Numbered from the stretch's first letter, positions 25,799 through 35,300 are shown. The stretch is DNA of 64,000 nt from an uncultured Pseudovibrio sp. (GCA_947496145.1 CANMBS010000026.1:1-64000), one strand, 5' to 3'. A program made the numbers and translations. Notes: a model not told the origin generated them from the sequence alone.

Positions 25799-27445
25799 AT
25801 GAAAAATAATAGCGCAAAAACTTCAAGTTTTGACAGGGACCTCCCTAAAACGGAGGCCAATTACGCAGCTTTAAGCCCGCTTAGCTTTCTACAGCGCGCA
25901 GCGAAAGTGTTTCCTGATCATACGGCCATCATTCATGGCAGGATACGTCGGTCCTACCGGGAGTTCTATGCTCGCTCGAAGCAACTGGCCAGCGCATTGT
26001 CGCAGCGTGGAATTGGTAAGAATGATTGTGTATCGGTGATGCTATCCAATACGCCTCCGATGTTGGAAGCTCATTACGGTGTGCCAATGGCAGGTGCTGT
26101 ATTGCATGCATTAAATACGCGACTTGATGCTGCGGTGATCGCATTTCAGCTGGATCATGCTGAAAGCAAGCTAGTGATAGTTGATCGTGAGTTCTCAAAG
26201 GTTATGAGTGAAGCTTTGGAGCTGGCGACAGTACAACCAATCGTCGTTCTTTATGATGATCAGGAATTTCCGCAAAATGCACCAGTTATTGGAGAACTGG
26301 AGTATGAAGAACTGATCTCTTCCGGAAGTGAGGCGTTTGACTGGAAGCTCCCGGCGGATGAGTGGGATGCAATTTCGCTGAATTACACCTCTGGTACAAC
26401 AGGCAATCCGAAGGGCGTTGTCTATCACCACCGAGGTGCGTACCTGCTTGCGCAAGCCAACATAATTACAGCAGCGATGGGCAAACATCCGGTCTATCTG
26501 TGGACGTTGCCCATGTTCCATTGCAATGGCTGGTGCTTCCCTTGGTCTCTTTCATTGGTTGCTGGAACGCATGTGTGTTTGCGTCAGGTTCGACAAGGAC
26601 CGATTTGGGATGCTCTGGCAGATGAGAAAGTCACTCATTTATGTGGTGCACCGATTGTGATGACCGCAATTCTGAACACTTCAGCAGAGTTGAAACGTGA
26701 GCTTACGCAAGAAGTTGAGTTTTTCACCGCAGCAGCTCCACCTCCAGCCGTTGTGCTGAGTGCGATGGCTGAGGCCGGCTTTAATGTAACACACCTTTAT
26801 GGTTTGACCGAGGTTTATGGTCCGGCGGTTGTGAATGACTGGAAAGAGCAGTGGAATGAATTGTCTGGAGATGAGCAGGCTGCGCTCAAAGCAAGGCAGG
26901 GAGTCAATTATGTTGCGCTCGACGGGCTAAGTGTTCTTGATCCTGAAAATATGCAACCTGTTCCCTCTGATGGTGAAACCATTGGTGAGGTGATGTTTAA
27001 AGGCAACGTTGTCATGAAAGGGTATTTAAAGAACCCTGAGGCGACACAAGAAGCCTTTGCGGGAGGATGGTTTCATTCTGGTGATCTGGGAGTTCAGCAT
27101 CCTGATGGATACGTGCAGCTCAAAGATCGCTCAAAAGACATTATTATCTCGGGCGGTGAAAACATTTCATCCATTGAGATTGAAGAGGTTCTTTACAAAC
27201 ATCCGTCTGTCACTGCCGTTGCTGTTGTTGCACGCCTCGACGAAAAATGGGGAGAGACGCCTTGCGCATTCGTTGAGTTGCGTGAGGGGAGTAGTGAGAG
27301 CGAACAGGATATGATCGGTTACTGCCGAGAGCATTTAGCGGGGTTCAAAACGCCGAAAACTATCGTGTTTACTGAGCTTCCTAAGACCTCAACTGGTAAG
27401 ATCCAGAAGTTCGTTTTGCGGGAAAAGGCTAAAGCGCTGGCTTGA
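25799..27445 (+). CDS. AMP-dependent acyl-CoA synthetase
   Basis: 548 aa. It has TSGTTGNPKGVVYHHRG (A3), LYGLTEVYGP (A5), GWFHSGDLGVQHPDGYVQLKDRSKDIIISGGENISS (A7-A8) and the catalytic Lys in PKTSTGKIQKFVLR (A10). The N-terminus (ANYAALSPLSFLQRAAKVFPDHTAIIHG) fits the medium/short-chain acyl-CoA ligase group that includes DMSP-pathway DmdB enzymes. The exact acid cannot be told from sequence. Single gene; the hairpin after it may serve as terminator. Confidence 0.9.
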   Translation: MKNNSAKTSSFDRDLPKTEANYAALSPLSFLQRAAKVFPDHTAIIHGRIRRSYREFYARSKQLASALSQRGIGKNDCVSVMLSNTPPMLEAHYGVPMAGAVLHALNTRLDAAVIAFQLDHAESKLVIVDREFSKVMSEALELATVQPIVVLYDDQEFPQNAPVIGELEYEELISSGSEAFDWKLPADEWDAISLNYTSGTTGNPKGVVYHHRGAYLLAQANIITAAMGKHPVYLWTLPMFHCNGWCFPWSLSLVAGTHVCLRQVRQGPIWDALADEKVTHLCGAPIVMTAILNTSAELKRELTQEVEFFTAAAPPPAVVLSAMAEAGFNVTHLYGLTEVYGPAVVNDWKEQWNELSGDEQAALKARQGVNYVALDGLSVLDPENMQPVPSDGETIGEVMFKGNVVMKGYLKNPEATQEAFAGGWFHSGDLGVQHPDGYVQLKDRSKDIIISGGENISSIEIEEVLYKHPSVTAVAVVARLDEKWGETPCAFVELREGSSESEQDMIGYCREHLAGFKTPKTIVFTELPKTSTGKIQKFVLREKAKALA

Positions 27446-27474
27446 TCAGTTGCATCAGGCAAGCTGAGATTTCG

Positions 27475-27501
27475 GAGGCCGCATTGTTTAAGTGCGGCCT
27501 C
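27475..27501. terminator. Hairpin between convergent synthetase and ABC genes
   Basis: GAGGCCGCA (27475-27483) pairs perfectly with TGCGGCCTC (27493-27501). The T-run after it is weak, so terminator strength is uncertain. Confidence 0.6.
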
Positions 27502-27509
27502 TTGCATGT

Positions 27510-29309
27510 CTAAGTCTGTTCAGGAGAGTTGAGTGCCTCTGCCCCAACTTCAAACTGCATTCTGGCAAGTTTGGCGTAGAGGCCGTTTTGCGCAACAAGC
27601 GTGTCATGAGTGCCTTCTTCTACGATCTTACCTCCGTCCATGACAACGATCCGATCAGCTTTCAGGACTGTTGCTAAACGATGGGCGATGATCAGCGTGG
27701 TGCGGCCTTCCATGAGTTTGTCGAGAGCTTTCTGGACAATAGTTTCGCTTTCTGCATCCAATGCGCTGGTGGCTTCGTCCAGAAGCAGGACAGGTGCGTC
27801 TTTAAGGATGGCACGGGCGATGGCAATGCGCTGGCGCTGACCGCCGGATAGGGTGACACCACGTTCACCTATCATGGTGTCGTAGCCATGTTTCATAGGG
27901 GTTATGAAGCTATCCGCCAAAGCGAATTTTGCTGCTGCCATAACTTGCTCTCGGGTGGCGTCTTCTTTGCCAAAAGCAATGTTTTCAGCGATTGTGCTGC
28001 CAAAGATGGCTGTATCTTGCGGGACAAGGGCGATGTGTTCTCGCAAATCCCTTGGGTCCGTAGCATCCAGTTCTGTGCCGTCCAGTGTGATCTTGCCGGA
28101 CACGGGATCATAGTAACGCATGAGAAGCTGAAACAGTGTGGACTTACCTGCGCCGCTCGGCCCGACGATGGCGACAGTTTCTCCCTTTTTAACCGAAAGA
28201 TTCAGACCTTCTAAAACACCTGCTTCTTTGGCTGTTGGGTAGTGGAAACTGACATTATCAAACTCAAGTTTTCCAATTGCGGGAGTGGGCAAAGCGACCG
28301 GGTTGTCCGGCGGGTTAATCTCTGAAGGAACTTGTAAAAGGCCAGTGATACGGTCCGCTGCACCGGCAGCCTTGGCAAGCTCACCCCACACCTGAGAGAG
28401 TTCACTTACAGCTCCAGCGGCTACGATTGAGTAGATGAGGAACTGAGTGAGTTGTCCGCCTGTCATTCGGCCTTCAGTAACATCAAGTGCTCCAACCCAG
28501 AGCACTGCGATGATGCTGGAAGCTATGATCAGGATAACAGTGCCGATCAGAAATGATCTGGCACGGGTGGCGACGAGTGCAGCGTCGTAGGTTGTTTCTA
28601 TGTCGTTCTCAAACCGGTCTGAAACACTCTCCTCATTGGTGAAGGCTTGCAGAGTTCTGATAGAGCCAAGGGCCTCTGTCGCATAGGCTATGGCGTTAGC
28701 CAATGTACCCTGTGCATGGCTGGTTCGGTGCCGCACAGCGCGGCCAAAGCCGAGAAGTGGAAGTACGATCAAGGGGATTGCAAGCAAAACGAAAAATGAC
28801 AGGCGTGGACTTGTAAACACCATCATTGTTGTTGAACCTGCGAACATTAGCAGGTGCCTCAATGCAATGGACGCACTTGCGCCAAAAGCTGATTGGATTA
28901 AAGTGGTATCTGCTGTCAGGCGGGAGATAATCTCGCCGGATTTGGTGCGGTCATAAAATGCTGGTGACAGATAAGTCAGGTGGCGGAATACATCTGAGCG
29001 CAGGTCTGCCACGACACGTTCGCCAATCATCATCACCATGTAGTAACGCAGCGAGCTGGTGAAGGCGAGCAGGGCAATGACAAAGACAATCAGAAGAAAG
29101 TAATCGTCAATAAGGTTTGGATTGTCGCCGCTAAATCCATAGTCGATGATGTTGCGCACTGCTATGGGCAACACGAGTGTTAGAGCCGCTGCTGCAAGAA
29201 GGGCAATCGTTGCCAGAATAAGTCGGGGCTTGTGCCTTAAAAGGTATGGAAGAAGCGTGGCGAGAGGACGTAATGTCTTTTCGCGAGTATTTGAGTCCTG
29301 CTGGCTCAT
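27510..29309 (-). CDS. ABC exporter, fused membrane and ATPase domains
   Basis: About 599 aa half-transporter. Residues ~20-310 carry six membrane helices (LRYYMVMMIGERVVADLRSDVFRHL is the typical exporter coupling region). The ATPase follows: Walker A GPSGAGKST, Q-loop VPQD, signature LSGGQRQR, Walker B VLLLDEAT and the H-loop IAHRLAT. It would act as a homodimer, exporting lipids or drugs (MsbA/LmrA group). ATG 29309 was chosen over 29327 because it lies closer to the ribosome-like GGGGG. Confidence 0.93.
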   Translation of the reverse strand: MSQQDSNTREKTLRPLATLLPYLLRHKPRLILATIALLAAAALTLVLPIAVRNIIDYGFSGDNPNLIDDYFLLIVFVIALLAFTSSLRYYMVMMIGERVVADLRSDVFRHLTYLSPAFYDRTKSGEIISRLTADTTLIQSAFGASASIALRHLLMFAGSTTMMVFTSPRLSFFVLLAIPLIVLPLLGFGRAVRHRTSHAQGTLANAIAYATEALGSIRTLQAFTNEESVSDRFENDIETTYDAALVATRARSFLIGTVILIIASSIIAVLWVGALDVTEGRMTGGQLTQFLIYSIVAAGAVSELSQVWGELAKAAGAADRITGLLQVPSEINPPDNPVALPTPAIGKLEFDNVSFHYPTAKEAGVLEGLNLSVKKGETVAIVGPSGAGKSTLFQLLMRYYDPVSGKITLDGTELDATDPRDLREHIALVPQDTAIFGSTIAENIAFGKEDATREQVMAAAKFALADSFITPMKHGYDTMIGERGVTLSGGQRQRIAIARAILKDAPVLLLDEATSALDAESETIVQKALDKLMEGRTTLIIAHRLATVLKADRIVVMDGGKIVEEGTHDTLVAQNGLYAKLARMQFEVGAEALNSPEQT

Positions 29310-29574
29310 TGGGCCCCCGGAATGCAAAAGAGTTGCTTAGTATATCGTATGTAGCCTGTAGATGTGCAGCCGCTGGTTTATTTGCAAGCGTTTTCTCTGG
29401 ATTTGCATGGCCTGAACCCTCTTGTTTCCTGATGTTGGATAGGGTATAGACCCCAACACGATTATGCCGTGCTTTGGTTAAGTGCGGCTTCTTTCTACCG
29501 ATGCTTCAGGCCAGCCCAAAGCCCATTCTCAGGAAACGAGGTGGCCCGGCCGTTGCTGACAGGACAGTTTAGTC

Positions 29575-29799
29575 ATGAAACAGGACATTCATCCAGATTA
29601 CCACACCATCACCGTAAAACTCGTTGATGGTTCCGAATTCACCACCCGTTCTACCTACGGTAAAGAAGGTGACACCTTGCAGCTGGACATCGATCCAAGC
29701 TCCCACCCTGCATGGACTGGCGGTGACCGTCAGCTTATGGACCGTGGTGGTCGTGTGTCCCGCTTCACCAACAAGTTTGGTGGCTTCTTGGGCAAATAA
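29575..29799 (+). CDS. rpmE: 50S ribosomal protein L31, zinc-free form
   Basis: 74 aa. It begins [22 protein letters not shown] and ends [10 protein letters not shown], as in other alphaproteobacterial L31. None of the four zinc-binding Cys of the C+ form is present, so this is the C-minus type. Single gene with its own terminator; the ABC exporter starts divergently about 265 bp upstream. Confidence 0.96.
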   Translation: MKQDIHPDYHTITVKLVDGSEFTTRSTYGKEGDTLQLDIDPSSHPAWTGGDRQLMDRGGRVSRFTNKFGGFLGK

Positions 29800-29822
29800 T
29801 TGCTCTGAAGTTTGCGAACTGG

Positions 29823-29853
29823 AAAACCCGAGGCGTTTGCTTCGGGTTTTTTT
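29823..29853 (+). terminator. rpmE terminator
   Basis: AAAACCCGA (29823-29831) pairs with TCGGGTTTT (29842-29850), followed by a run of seven T. Confidence 0.9.
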
Positions 29854-29914
29854 ATGCGCGGTTTCGAGGAGCTGGCAGGGTATTTGTGTAATTTACATTG
29901 ATGGAACTGTTAAC

Positions 29915-30439
29915 TTACTTAAATGCTGCTGTGATCTGGGAGAGCTGGTCACCAACCGGATTGGATGTGTTGGCAGCTTTTTCACGAAGCAATTCTGCTT
30001 TGAGCATGTTGTCCATGTGCTTGATACGCCTTTGAAGGCGAAAAGATGCGGAGATCAGCTGCCGAAGCTTTTCGGGTAACTCATCCCAAACGGGTGATTT
30101 CAAGTCTTTGCTGGCATTATCGGTTTTGACTTTGTTTTTTTCACTATGAGCTTCGGTCTGCTCGATCTCGCCATGATTTACAGCGCGTTGCAGGAGTAGC
30201 CAGGATGCCATCTGCATGAGGCGTGTAGAAAGGCGCATGGATTCAGTTGCATAGGCGAGAGAAGCTGCGGAAGCCAGCAGTTTGCTCTCTGATCTGCCGG
30301 GGCCATCAAGATAACTGGCTGTCTCTTCAATAAGGCTCATTCCTTCTTTGAAAAGTTCCATGAAGTTCTGTGAGGACATAAGCCGCTGTGCAAAATTTAA
30401 GGTATTGCCCGGTTCTGTCTTATCTCGATATTCGCCCAT
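29915..30439 (-). CDS. rcdA: RcdA-type protease adaptor (DUF1465)
   Basis: 174 aa, mostly helical. It carries the DUF1465 core: FMELFKEGMSLIEETASYLDGPGR near residues 27-50 and RLSTRLMQMASWLLLQRAV near 70-90. This family includes Caulobacter RcdA, which helps deliver CtrA and other substrates to ClpXP during the cell cycle. The C-terminal ~60 residues are divergent. It lies with rpmE, DUF1192 and a quinone oxidoreductase gene, an arrangement I associate with Rhizobiales. Confidence 0.82.
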   Translation of the reverse strand: MGEYRDKTEPGNTLNFAQRLMSSQNFMELFKEGMSLIEETASYLDGPGRSESKLLASAASLAYATESMRLSTRLMQMASWLLLQRAVNHGEIEQTEAHSEKNKVKTDNASKDLKSPVWDELPEKLRQLISASFRLQRRIKHMDNMLKAELLREKAANTSNPVGDQLSQITAAFK

Positions 30440-30872
30440 GTCTGAACCCTCGTTTCGTGTATGCTGGTTCTCTTGCGCCGCCTTGTGAATTCCTCATCTG
30501 AAACACCTAGCGTTCAAATGTTGATGTGAGCCTTCTGCTGAACCTAAAAGTGTTTCGTTATGGAGCAAGAGTATCAACTTCAAAAAGAGCGGAGCAAAGC
30601 CTATGCCAACCGGGGGTGTAAATTGAGGGGGGCTTTGTTGTTTGTCTTTTGCGGATAAAAAAAGAGCCGCATCGGTGCGGCTCTGAGGTGTTTTAACAGG
30701 GAGGCGTCAAGCAGAGTGAAAGTTCACTCTGGCTTCCAGATCAACTGGAATAACTAAGTTCTAATTTAAAATAGTTAATGATATGTAAATATTAAGTATC
30801 TAATTTATTTTGCTTCAATTTTGTTTTTATTGGTTTGTGTAAATATCGTCAGTTATTGTTTTAATCTTCGTT
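30440..30872. other. 433-bp gap upstream of rcdA
   Basis: Besides the DUF1192 terminator it holds a palindrome AGAGTGAA-AG-TTCACTCT (30713-30730) and an AT-rich stretch (30740-30870). No small gene or RNA is recognised. The rcdA promoter should lie near 30440-30520. Confidence 0.4.
30657..30684 (-). terminator. Terminator downstream of the DUF1192 gene
   Basis: AGAGCCGCA (30663-30671) pairs with TGCGGCTCT (30676-30684) across TCGG. On the minus strand the stem is followed by a U-run (A-run at 30657-30663). Confidence 0.85.
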
Positions 30873-31070
30873 TTATTTCTTAAAGAAACTTTCTGCGGAT
30901 GTGTTGATTGCAGATTTTGCTTTTATCTCACTTTCAACACGTTGGATTTCCGAGTTAAGCTGTTCCAAGCGTTCATTTAGTTCATGCAATGACAGATCGC
31001 TTAACGATTCTCCAACTACGATTACTGAGGTAGACGCACGTGGTGTGTCGTCGTCATCGAAAATGCCCAT
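30873..31070 (-). CDS. DUF1192 small protein
   Basis: 65 aa. It matches DUF1192: MGIFDDDD at the N-terminus, the conserved LSDLSLHELNERLEQLNSEI helix and a Lys-rich end. The family is short, alphaproteobacterial and of unknown function. The start follows AAGGAG with good spacing. Its gene commonly lies near rcdA and a quinone oxidoreductase gene, as here. Confidence 0.88.
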   Translation of the reverse strand: MGIFDDDDTPRASTSVIVVGESLSDLSLHELNERLEQLNSEIQRVESEIKAKSAINTSAESFFKK

Positions 31071-31234
31071 AGCGTCATTGAACTCCTTGTGCTGGCCTTG
31101 GGTGCATCTCGTCCTGTTAAATCTGAGAATTCACCTTTGGTGGGGTAGACGGGCTGTTGCTGCTAACTATTCTTCACATAAATGAGGGAGTGAGCAAGCA
31201 GCAGTTTTGCTGTTTGCCAAATACGAGGCAGCAG

Positions 31235-32248
31235 ATGACAACAGATAATCCTGGTGAGACTATGAGAGCCGTTGTGATGAATGGCAGTGGCGGATCAGAA
31301 GTTCTTGAAATTGCAGAGATTGATGTGCCGAAGCCGGGTGTCGGCGAAGTTCTGATCAAAGTGCATGCGGCTGGAGTAAATCGACCAGACGTGATTCAGC
31401 GCAAAGGCGCATACCCACCTCCTCCGGGAGCGTCTCCACTGCTTGGGCTGGAAGTTTCGGGGGAAGTTGTCGCGCTTGGTGAAGGGGTTGCTTCTCATAA
31501 TATTGGTGAGCGTGTCTGTGCTCTTACGCCGGGCGGGGGGTATGCTGAGTATTGTGTGGCTCCGGCGGCACATGTTCTGCATGTGCCTGCAGGCGTTTCT
31601 ATGGAAGAGGCTGCTGGTATACCGGAGACATTCTTTACTGTGTGGTCGAATGTTTTTGATCGGTCAGGATTGCAATCCGGCGAGTCATTCCTTGTTCATG
31701 GAGGGTCTTCCGGCATCGGAACGACAGCTATCCAGTTGGCAAAAGCCTTTGGGGCAGAGGTGTTTACGACTGTTGGATCAGAAGAGAAAGCGGCTGCCGT
31801 CCGGGCACTGGGTGCAGATTATGTGATTAACTACAAGACCACTGAGTTTGTGAAGGAGATTGGGAATATCACCGCTAAGAAAGGGGTGAATGTGATCCTT
31901 GATATGGTTGGTGGCGACTACGTGGAGAAAAACTGGATTGTGGCAGCGGTTGAGGGGCGTATTTGCCAGATTGCGACGCTGCATGGCCCTTCGGAAAATG
32001 TCAACTTTAGTCGTTTAATGATGAAACGGCTAGTACATACCGGTTCTACACTGCGGCCACGCACTAATGAGTACAAGGGGGATATCGCCCGAGCGTTGCG
32101 CGAGAAAGTCTGGCCTTTGCTTGAGAGTGCGCGGGTCAAGGTGGTGATGGATAAGGTCTTTGATATGAGCGAGGTAAGAGCTGCACATGACAGGATGGAA
32201 AGCTCAGGTCATATCGGCAAGATTATCCTCAAGGTTGCTCAGGGATAG
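31235..32248 (+). CDS. NAD(P)H-quinone oxidoreductase, zinc-free MDR family
   Basis: 337 aa, PIG3-like. N-terminal MRAVVMNGSGGSEVLEI, then VNRPDVIQRKGAYPPPPGASP and GLEVSGEVV are typical, and the Rossmann motif is HGGSSGIGTTAIQLAKAFGA. The zinc-binding residues of alcohol dehydrogenases are absent. It reduces quinones or enals with NADPH. ATG 31235 follows GAGG; MRAVV at 31262 is the alternative start. It is divergent from the DUF1192 gene. Confidence 0.9.
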   Translation: MTTDNPGETMRAVVMNGSGGSEVLEIAEIDVPKPGVGEVLIKVHAAGVNRPDVIQRKGAYPPPPGASPLLGLEVSGEVVALGEGVASHNIGERVCALTPGGGYAEYCVAPAAHVLHVPAGVSMEEAAGIPETFFTVWSNVFDRSGLQSGESFLVHGGSSGIGTTAIQLAKAFGAEVFTTVGSEEKAAAVRALGADYVINYKTTEFVKEIGNITAKKGVNVILDMVGGDYVEKNWIVAAVEGRICQIATLHGPSENVNFSRLMMKRLVHTGSTLRPRTNEYKGDIARALREKVWPLLESARVKVVMDKVFDMSEVRAAHDRMESSGHIGKIILKVAQG

Positions 32249-32428
32249 TGCATAGATTGGTTCCCAATTCGCACAGGTTTCCTAAAGAAGCTGGCGGCAA
32301 ATGTTGAACTGGTTTGCTTTTGGAGAAATGTGAGCGTATAGTGCGCTCAAGTTTCCCCAAAAACTCTTATGGAATTCGGCTTCGCCACCTTTGATTAGGC
32401 TGTGGAGCACACAGGAGGGATTTATACA

Positions 32429-33148
32429 ATGTCCAACGCACCGCTTATGCCGAAGGCAACAGCCGTATGGTTGGTTGATAACACTGCTCTGGGCTTTGAT
32501 CAGATTGCTGCGTTTTGTAAGCTGCATCCGCTGGAAGTGAAGGCGATCGCTGATGGTGAAGCTGCGCAGGGCATCAAGGGTATGGACCCTGTTCTGACTG
32601 GCCAGCTGACCCGCGATGAGATTGAAAAAGCTCAGAATAATCCGAGTTACCGGATGCAGGTGCAAGAGAGCAAAGTGCGTGTTCCTGAGAACAAGCGCAA
32701 GGGGCCTCGCTATACTCCGGTTTCTCGTCGTCAGGATCGTCCGAATGCGATTTTGTGGCTGGTTCGTTATCATCCTGAGTTGCTGGATGCGCAGATCATG
32801 CGTCTGGTTGGAACGACCAAGCCGACTATTGAAGCTATTCGCACCAGAACGCACTGGAATTCTGCGAACCTTGAGCCGATGGATCCTGTGACGTTGGGAC
32901 TGTGTTCTCAGATTGAGCTGGACATTGAGGTCGAGAAAGCTGCGAAGAATGCGCCTAAGCCTATGGAAGGTGAAGAGCCGCAAACCCTTCTGTCTGTTGA
33001 TGAAACAACAAGCGAAGATGCAATGGCTGCTGCGTTTGCTACACCTGCGCCCAAGACCCGTGAGGAAGAAGAGGAAGTGGATGCAGATGCTGTGTTCGCG
33101 AACTTCAAATCTTCCAGTGACGCTGATGAGGACGAAGACGAGCGCTAA
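32429..33148 (+). CDS. trcR: TrcR-like cell-cycle transcriptional regulator (DUF1013)
   Basis: 239 aa. It starts MSNAPLMPKATAVWLVDNTALGFDQIA, the DUF1013 signature, then AFCKLHPLEVKAIADGEAAQGIKG (helix-turn-helix-like) and a second winged segment around ARLVGTTKPTIEAIRTRTHW. The C-terminal ~60 residues are acidic and low-complexity. In Caulobacter the family (TrcR) binds promoters in association with RNA polymerase. Ribosome site AGGAGGG (32413-32419) fixes ATG 32429 over an upstream ATG at 32402. A terminator follows. Confidence 0.85.
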   Translation: MSNAPLMPKATAVWLVDNTALGFDQIAAFCKLHPLEVKAIADGEAAQGIKGMDPVLTGQLTRDEIEKAQNNPSYRMQVQESKVRVPENKRKGPRYTPVSRRQDRPNAILWLVRYHPELLDAQIMRLVGTTKPTIEAIRTRTHWNSANLEPMDPVTLGLCSQIELDIEVEKAAKNAPKPMEGEEPQTLLSVDETTSEDAMAAAFATPAPKTREEEEEVDADAVFANFKSSSDADEDEDER

Positions 33149-33510
33149 GCCGACTCTCCTTACCTATCAGATAAAAGAGAAGCCGCTGCCAGAAATGGGG
33201 CGGCTTTTTTGCTGTTTGCGCTGGTTTGCACGGTTTTGCGTTTTTTGCGGAATTGCTGCGTTGTTTTGGGGGGAGGGTTCGTCGGAAGCAGCGAAAGCGG
33301 GTTTGTATTGGAATATTGGAGAAGTGACTTAACGCAGGGTGCTGTTCTACTCTTACGGAATGTGATTTGAACATTTTAGCTTTGGGAGTTTATCCCCCTT
33401 GATGTGGGCGGGTGTATATTAACTCTCTCAGGCTTGCGAGAGGCAGTGACCTGAATTGCTGACTGGCTGCAAAGTCTGTTTGGAGGCTCTGGAAGTGTGA
33501 GGGGAAGTTT
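33149..33510. other. 362-bp gap between trcR and the secreted-protein gene
   Basis: It contains the trcR terminator near its start. The rest has no coding signature or RNA gene I recognise and should carry the promoter of the next gene. Confidence 0.4.
33180..33210 (+). terminator. trcR terminator
   Basis: AAGCCGC (33180-33186) pairs with GCGGCTT (33200-33206), followed by a T-run. Confidence 0.85.
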
Positions 33511-34059
33511 ATGCGTTTGCTCTTGGTGACTGTTCTTGCCGCGCTGCTGGGTGTTTGTGGTGCTTTTGCTTTTGAGGTGGAGGGAGAGAGCCTCGTGATG
33601 GTTCCGCCTGAGGGCTATAAGATCGTGTTCACCAAGCAAAAGAAGGGACTTGAGGTTTCTGAGCTTATCCCAGAAGGGGATAGTTTGAGTGACTGGCAGG
33701 AAATGCTGGCCTTACAGGTTTATCCGTTTGGCGGGATCGAGATGTCCAAGTATGAGCTGTTTTACAAGAAGCAAGAGCTTCCCTCCTGTGATGAAACGAC
33801 GAGCACGCTTGTCCGCAAGGGACAGGAAAATCACTATGAAGTTGCGATGTTTAAAACATCTTGCAGCGCTGCTCCTCCGGCTGAGCGTGAAACAGTGCTG
33901 ACCAAGGTCATTCTGGGTACTGACAGGACCTTTCTTGCCGCCAAGACCTGGCTTTTTGAGCCCGGCGAGGATGAGATGGAGACATGGACTCAATACCTGA
34001 ACGGGGTGCATCTTTGTGATACCCGGATTGCTGAGAGGACGTGCTCTAAGGACGGGTAG
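33511..34059 (+). CDS. Secreted protein of unknown function
   Basis: 182 aa. A signal peptide covers residues 1-20 (cut after GAFA). The mature protein has four cysteines (LPSCDE, KTSCSA, HLCDT, RTCSK), which could form two disulfides. It has a beta-rich appearance (VFTKQKKGLEVSELIPEGDS). The family is not recognised. Single gene, close to the convergent signal-peptidase-like gene. Confidence 0.65.
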   Translation: MRLLLVTVLAALLGVCGAFAFEVEGESLVMVPPEGYKIVFTKQKKGLEVSELIPEGDSLSDWQEMLALQVYPFGGIEMSKYELFYKKQELPSCDETTSTLVRKGQENHYEVAMFKTSCSAAPPAERETVLTKVILGTDRTFLAAKTWLFEPGEDEMETWTQYLNGVHLCDTRIAERTCSKDG

Positions 34060-34126
34060 GGAAGCTGAGGTTGGTTATAGACCTTCAAACACGCTTTAGC
34101 CGAAAGGTCTATAACTATATACAGGT

Positions 34127-35074
34127 TTATTGGTTGACCCTCTTACCAATCCTGCTCAGGTCATTAGACCAATAAATGAATAATGGTTTGGCGTAGATGT
34201 TCTTCGCTGGAACATAGCCGATTTGTGAAAGTATACGACTGTCTGCGGAGTTGTCGCGGTTATCTCCCATAACGAAATAGTGCCCCTCAGGGACATAATA
34301 TTCTGGTGTGTTATCCAACGGACCGTTGGGGGTAAGGTCTAGGACGGTGTATTCAGGGCCATTGGGAAGTGTTTCTTTGAATTGGGCAATTTTTTCAGCA
34401 TTGCCAAAATCATCGACCTGAAAGTAGTCTTCGGGTGCTCGCAGTTTGGGGAGGGCCTCACCATTCAGATAAACCACACCATTTGTAAGTTGTATGGTAT
34501 CGCCTGGAAGGCCAACAATGCGCTCTATATAGTCAATGCTTTCATTTGTCGGAAGCTTTAAGATGACCATGTCACCGCGCTGAGGCTTAATGCAGTCAAA
34601 GCCGCATGAGTCTGCGAGGATGTAATCTCCTCTGGTGAGTGTGGGTATGTTGTTGCCTGAAGGAATGAAGTAAGGACGGATCTGCCTTTGCTGATCGAAT
34701 ATGTGTAATAACGATAGATTAAATGAGTAGATTACAATTCCGCATAGGTATGAGCCAAGATAAATCCACCATTTATTATAGCGTTTAAGGTGGTATTCTT
34801 TTCTTCGGGCACAGGTCATAAAGATATCAATCGAGCTTACGATATATATACAAAGCAACAATGCAATAACTGCGCCTATATATAATCTTGGGTCGATGAA
34901 CTCAGGGCGTGGGAGGAGTGTGAAAAAAATAGTCAAAAAGGGAAGAGATATGTACAAAAAATATCGTCTTGGCTGTCCAATGTACAGGTATCCAGCCCCA
35001 AGAAACCAGTGTAGCAACAATGCGAGCCACCATTTGCGTTTCTTTGGTGGAGGGAATCTTTCAAAAGATGTCAT
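34127..35074 (-). CDS. Signal peptidase I homologue lacking the catalytic Ser and Lys
   Basis: 315 aa. Residues ~15-125 form four hydrophobic helices, unlike the two of E. coli LepB. The catalytic-domain boxes are recognisable: box B reads FIPSGNNIPTLTRGDYI (residues ~136-152) where active enzymes have SGSMxPT. The nucleophile Ser is Asn141 (codon 34652-34654) and the next Met is Asn142. Box D reads DYIERIVGLPGD (residues ~181-192), with Glu184 (34523-34525) in place of the general-base Lys. Box E, GDNRDNSADSR (270-280), is intact. The reading frame is unbroken, so this looks like a maintained non-catalytic homologue rather than a decaying gene. Fold recognition is firm; a binding role is inference. 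Confidence 0.85.
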   Translation of the reverse strand: MTSFERFPPPKKRKWWLALLLHWFLGAGYLYIGQPRRYFLYISLPFLTIFFTLLPRPEFIDPRLYIGAVIALLLCIYIVSSIDIFMTCARRKEYHLKRYNKWWIYLGSYLCGIVIYSFNLSLLHIFDQQRQIRPYFIPSGNNIPTLTRGDYILADSCGFDCIKPQRGDMVILKLPTNESIDYIERIVGLPGDTIQLTNGVVYLNGEALPKLRAPEDYFQVDDFGNAEKIAQFKETLPNGPEYTVLDLTPNGPLDNTPEYYVPEGHYFVMGDNRDNSADSRILSQIGYVPAKNIYAKPLFIYWSNDLSRIGKRVNQ

Positions 35075-35300
35075 CTAGGTGAAATCTCGTTGGTTTAGAA
35101 CTACAATATCAATACTATAAATTGTAATTAACGTCAGGTGCATTCTTCTGTGACGTTGTTTTCGTGCCTTTCTATTGGGATGCCTGCATTTGCATATCAT
35201 CATCATACTACACAAGCGGAGCGCTGCGGTATCTTGAATAACAAACAGGCGCTTGAGGGTTTGCTCAAACGCCTGTTTCTTTGTCCGGTTTTCTCAGTCT

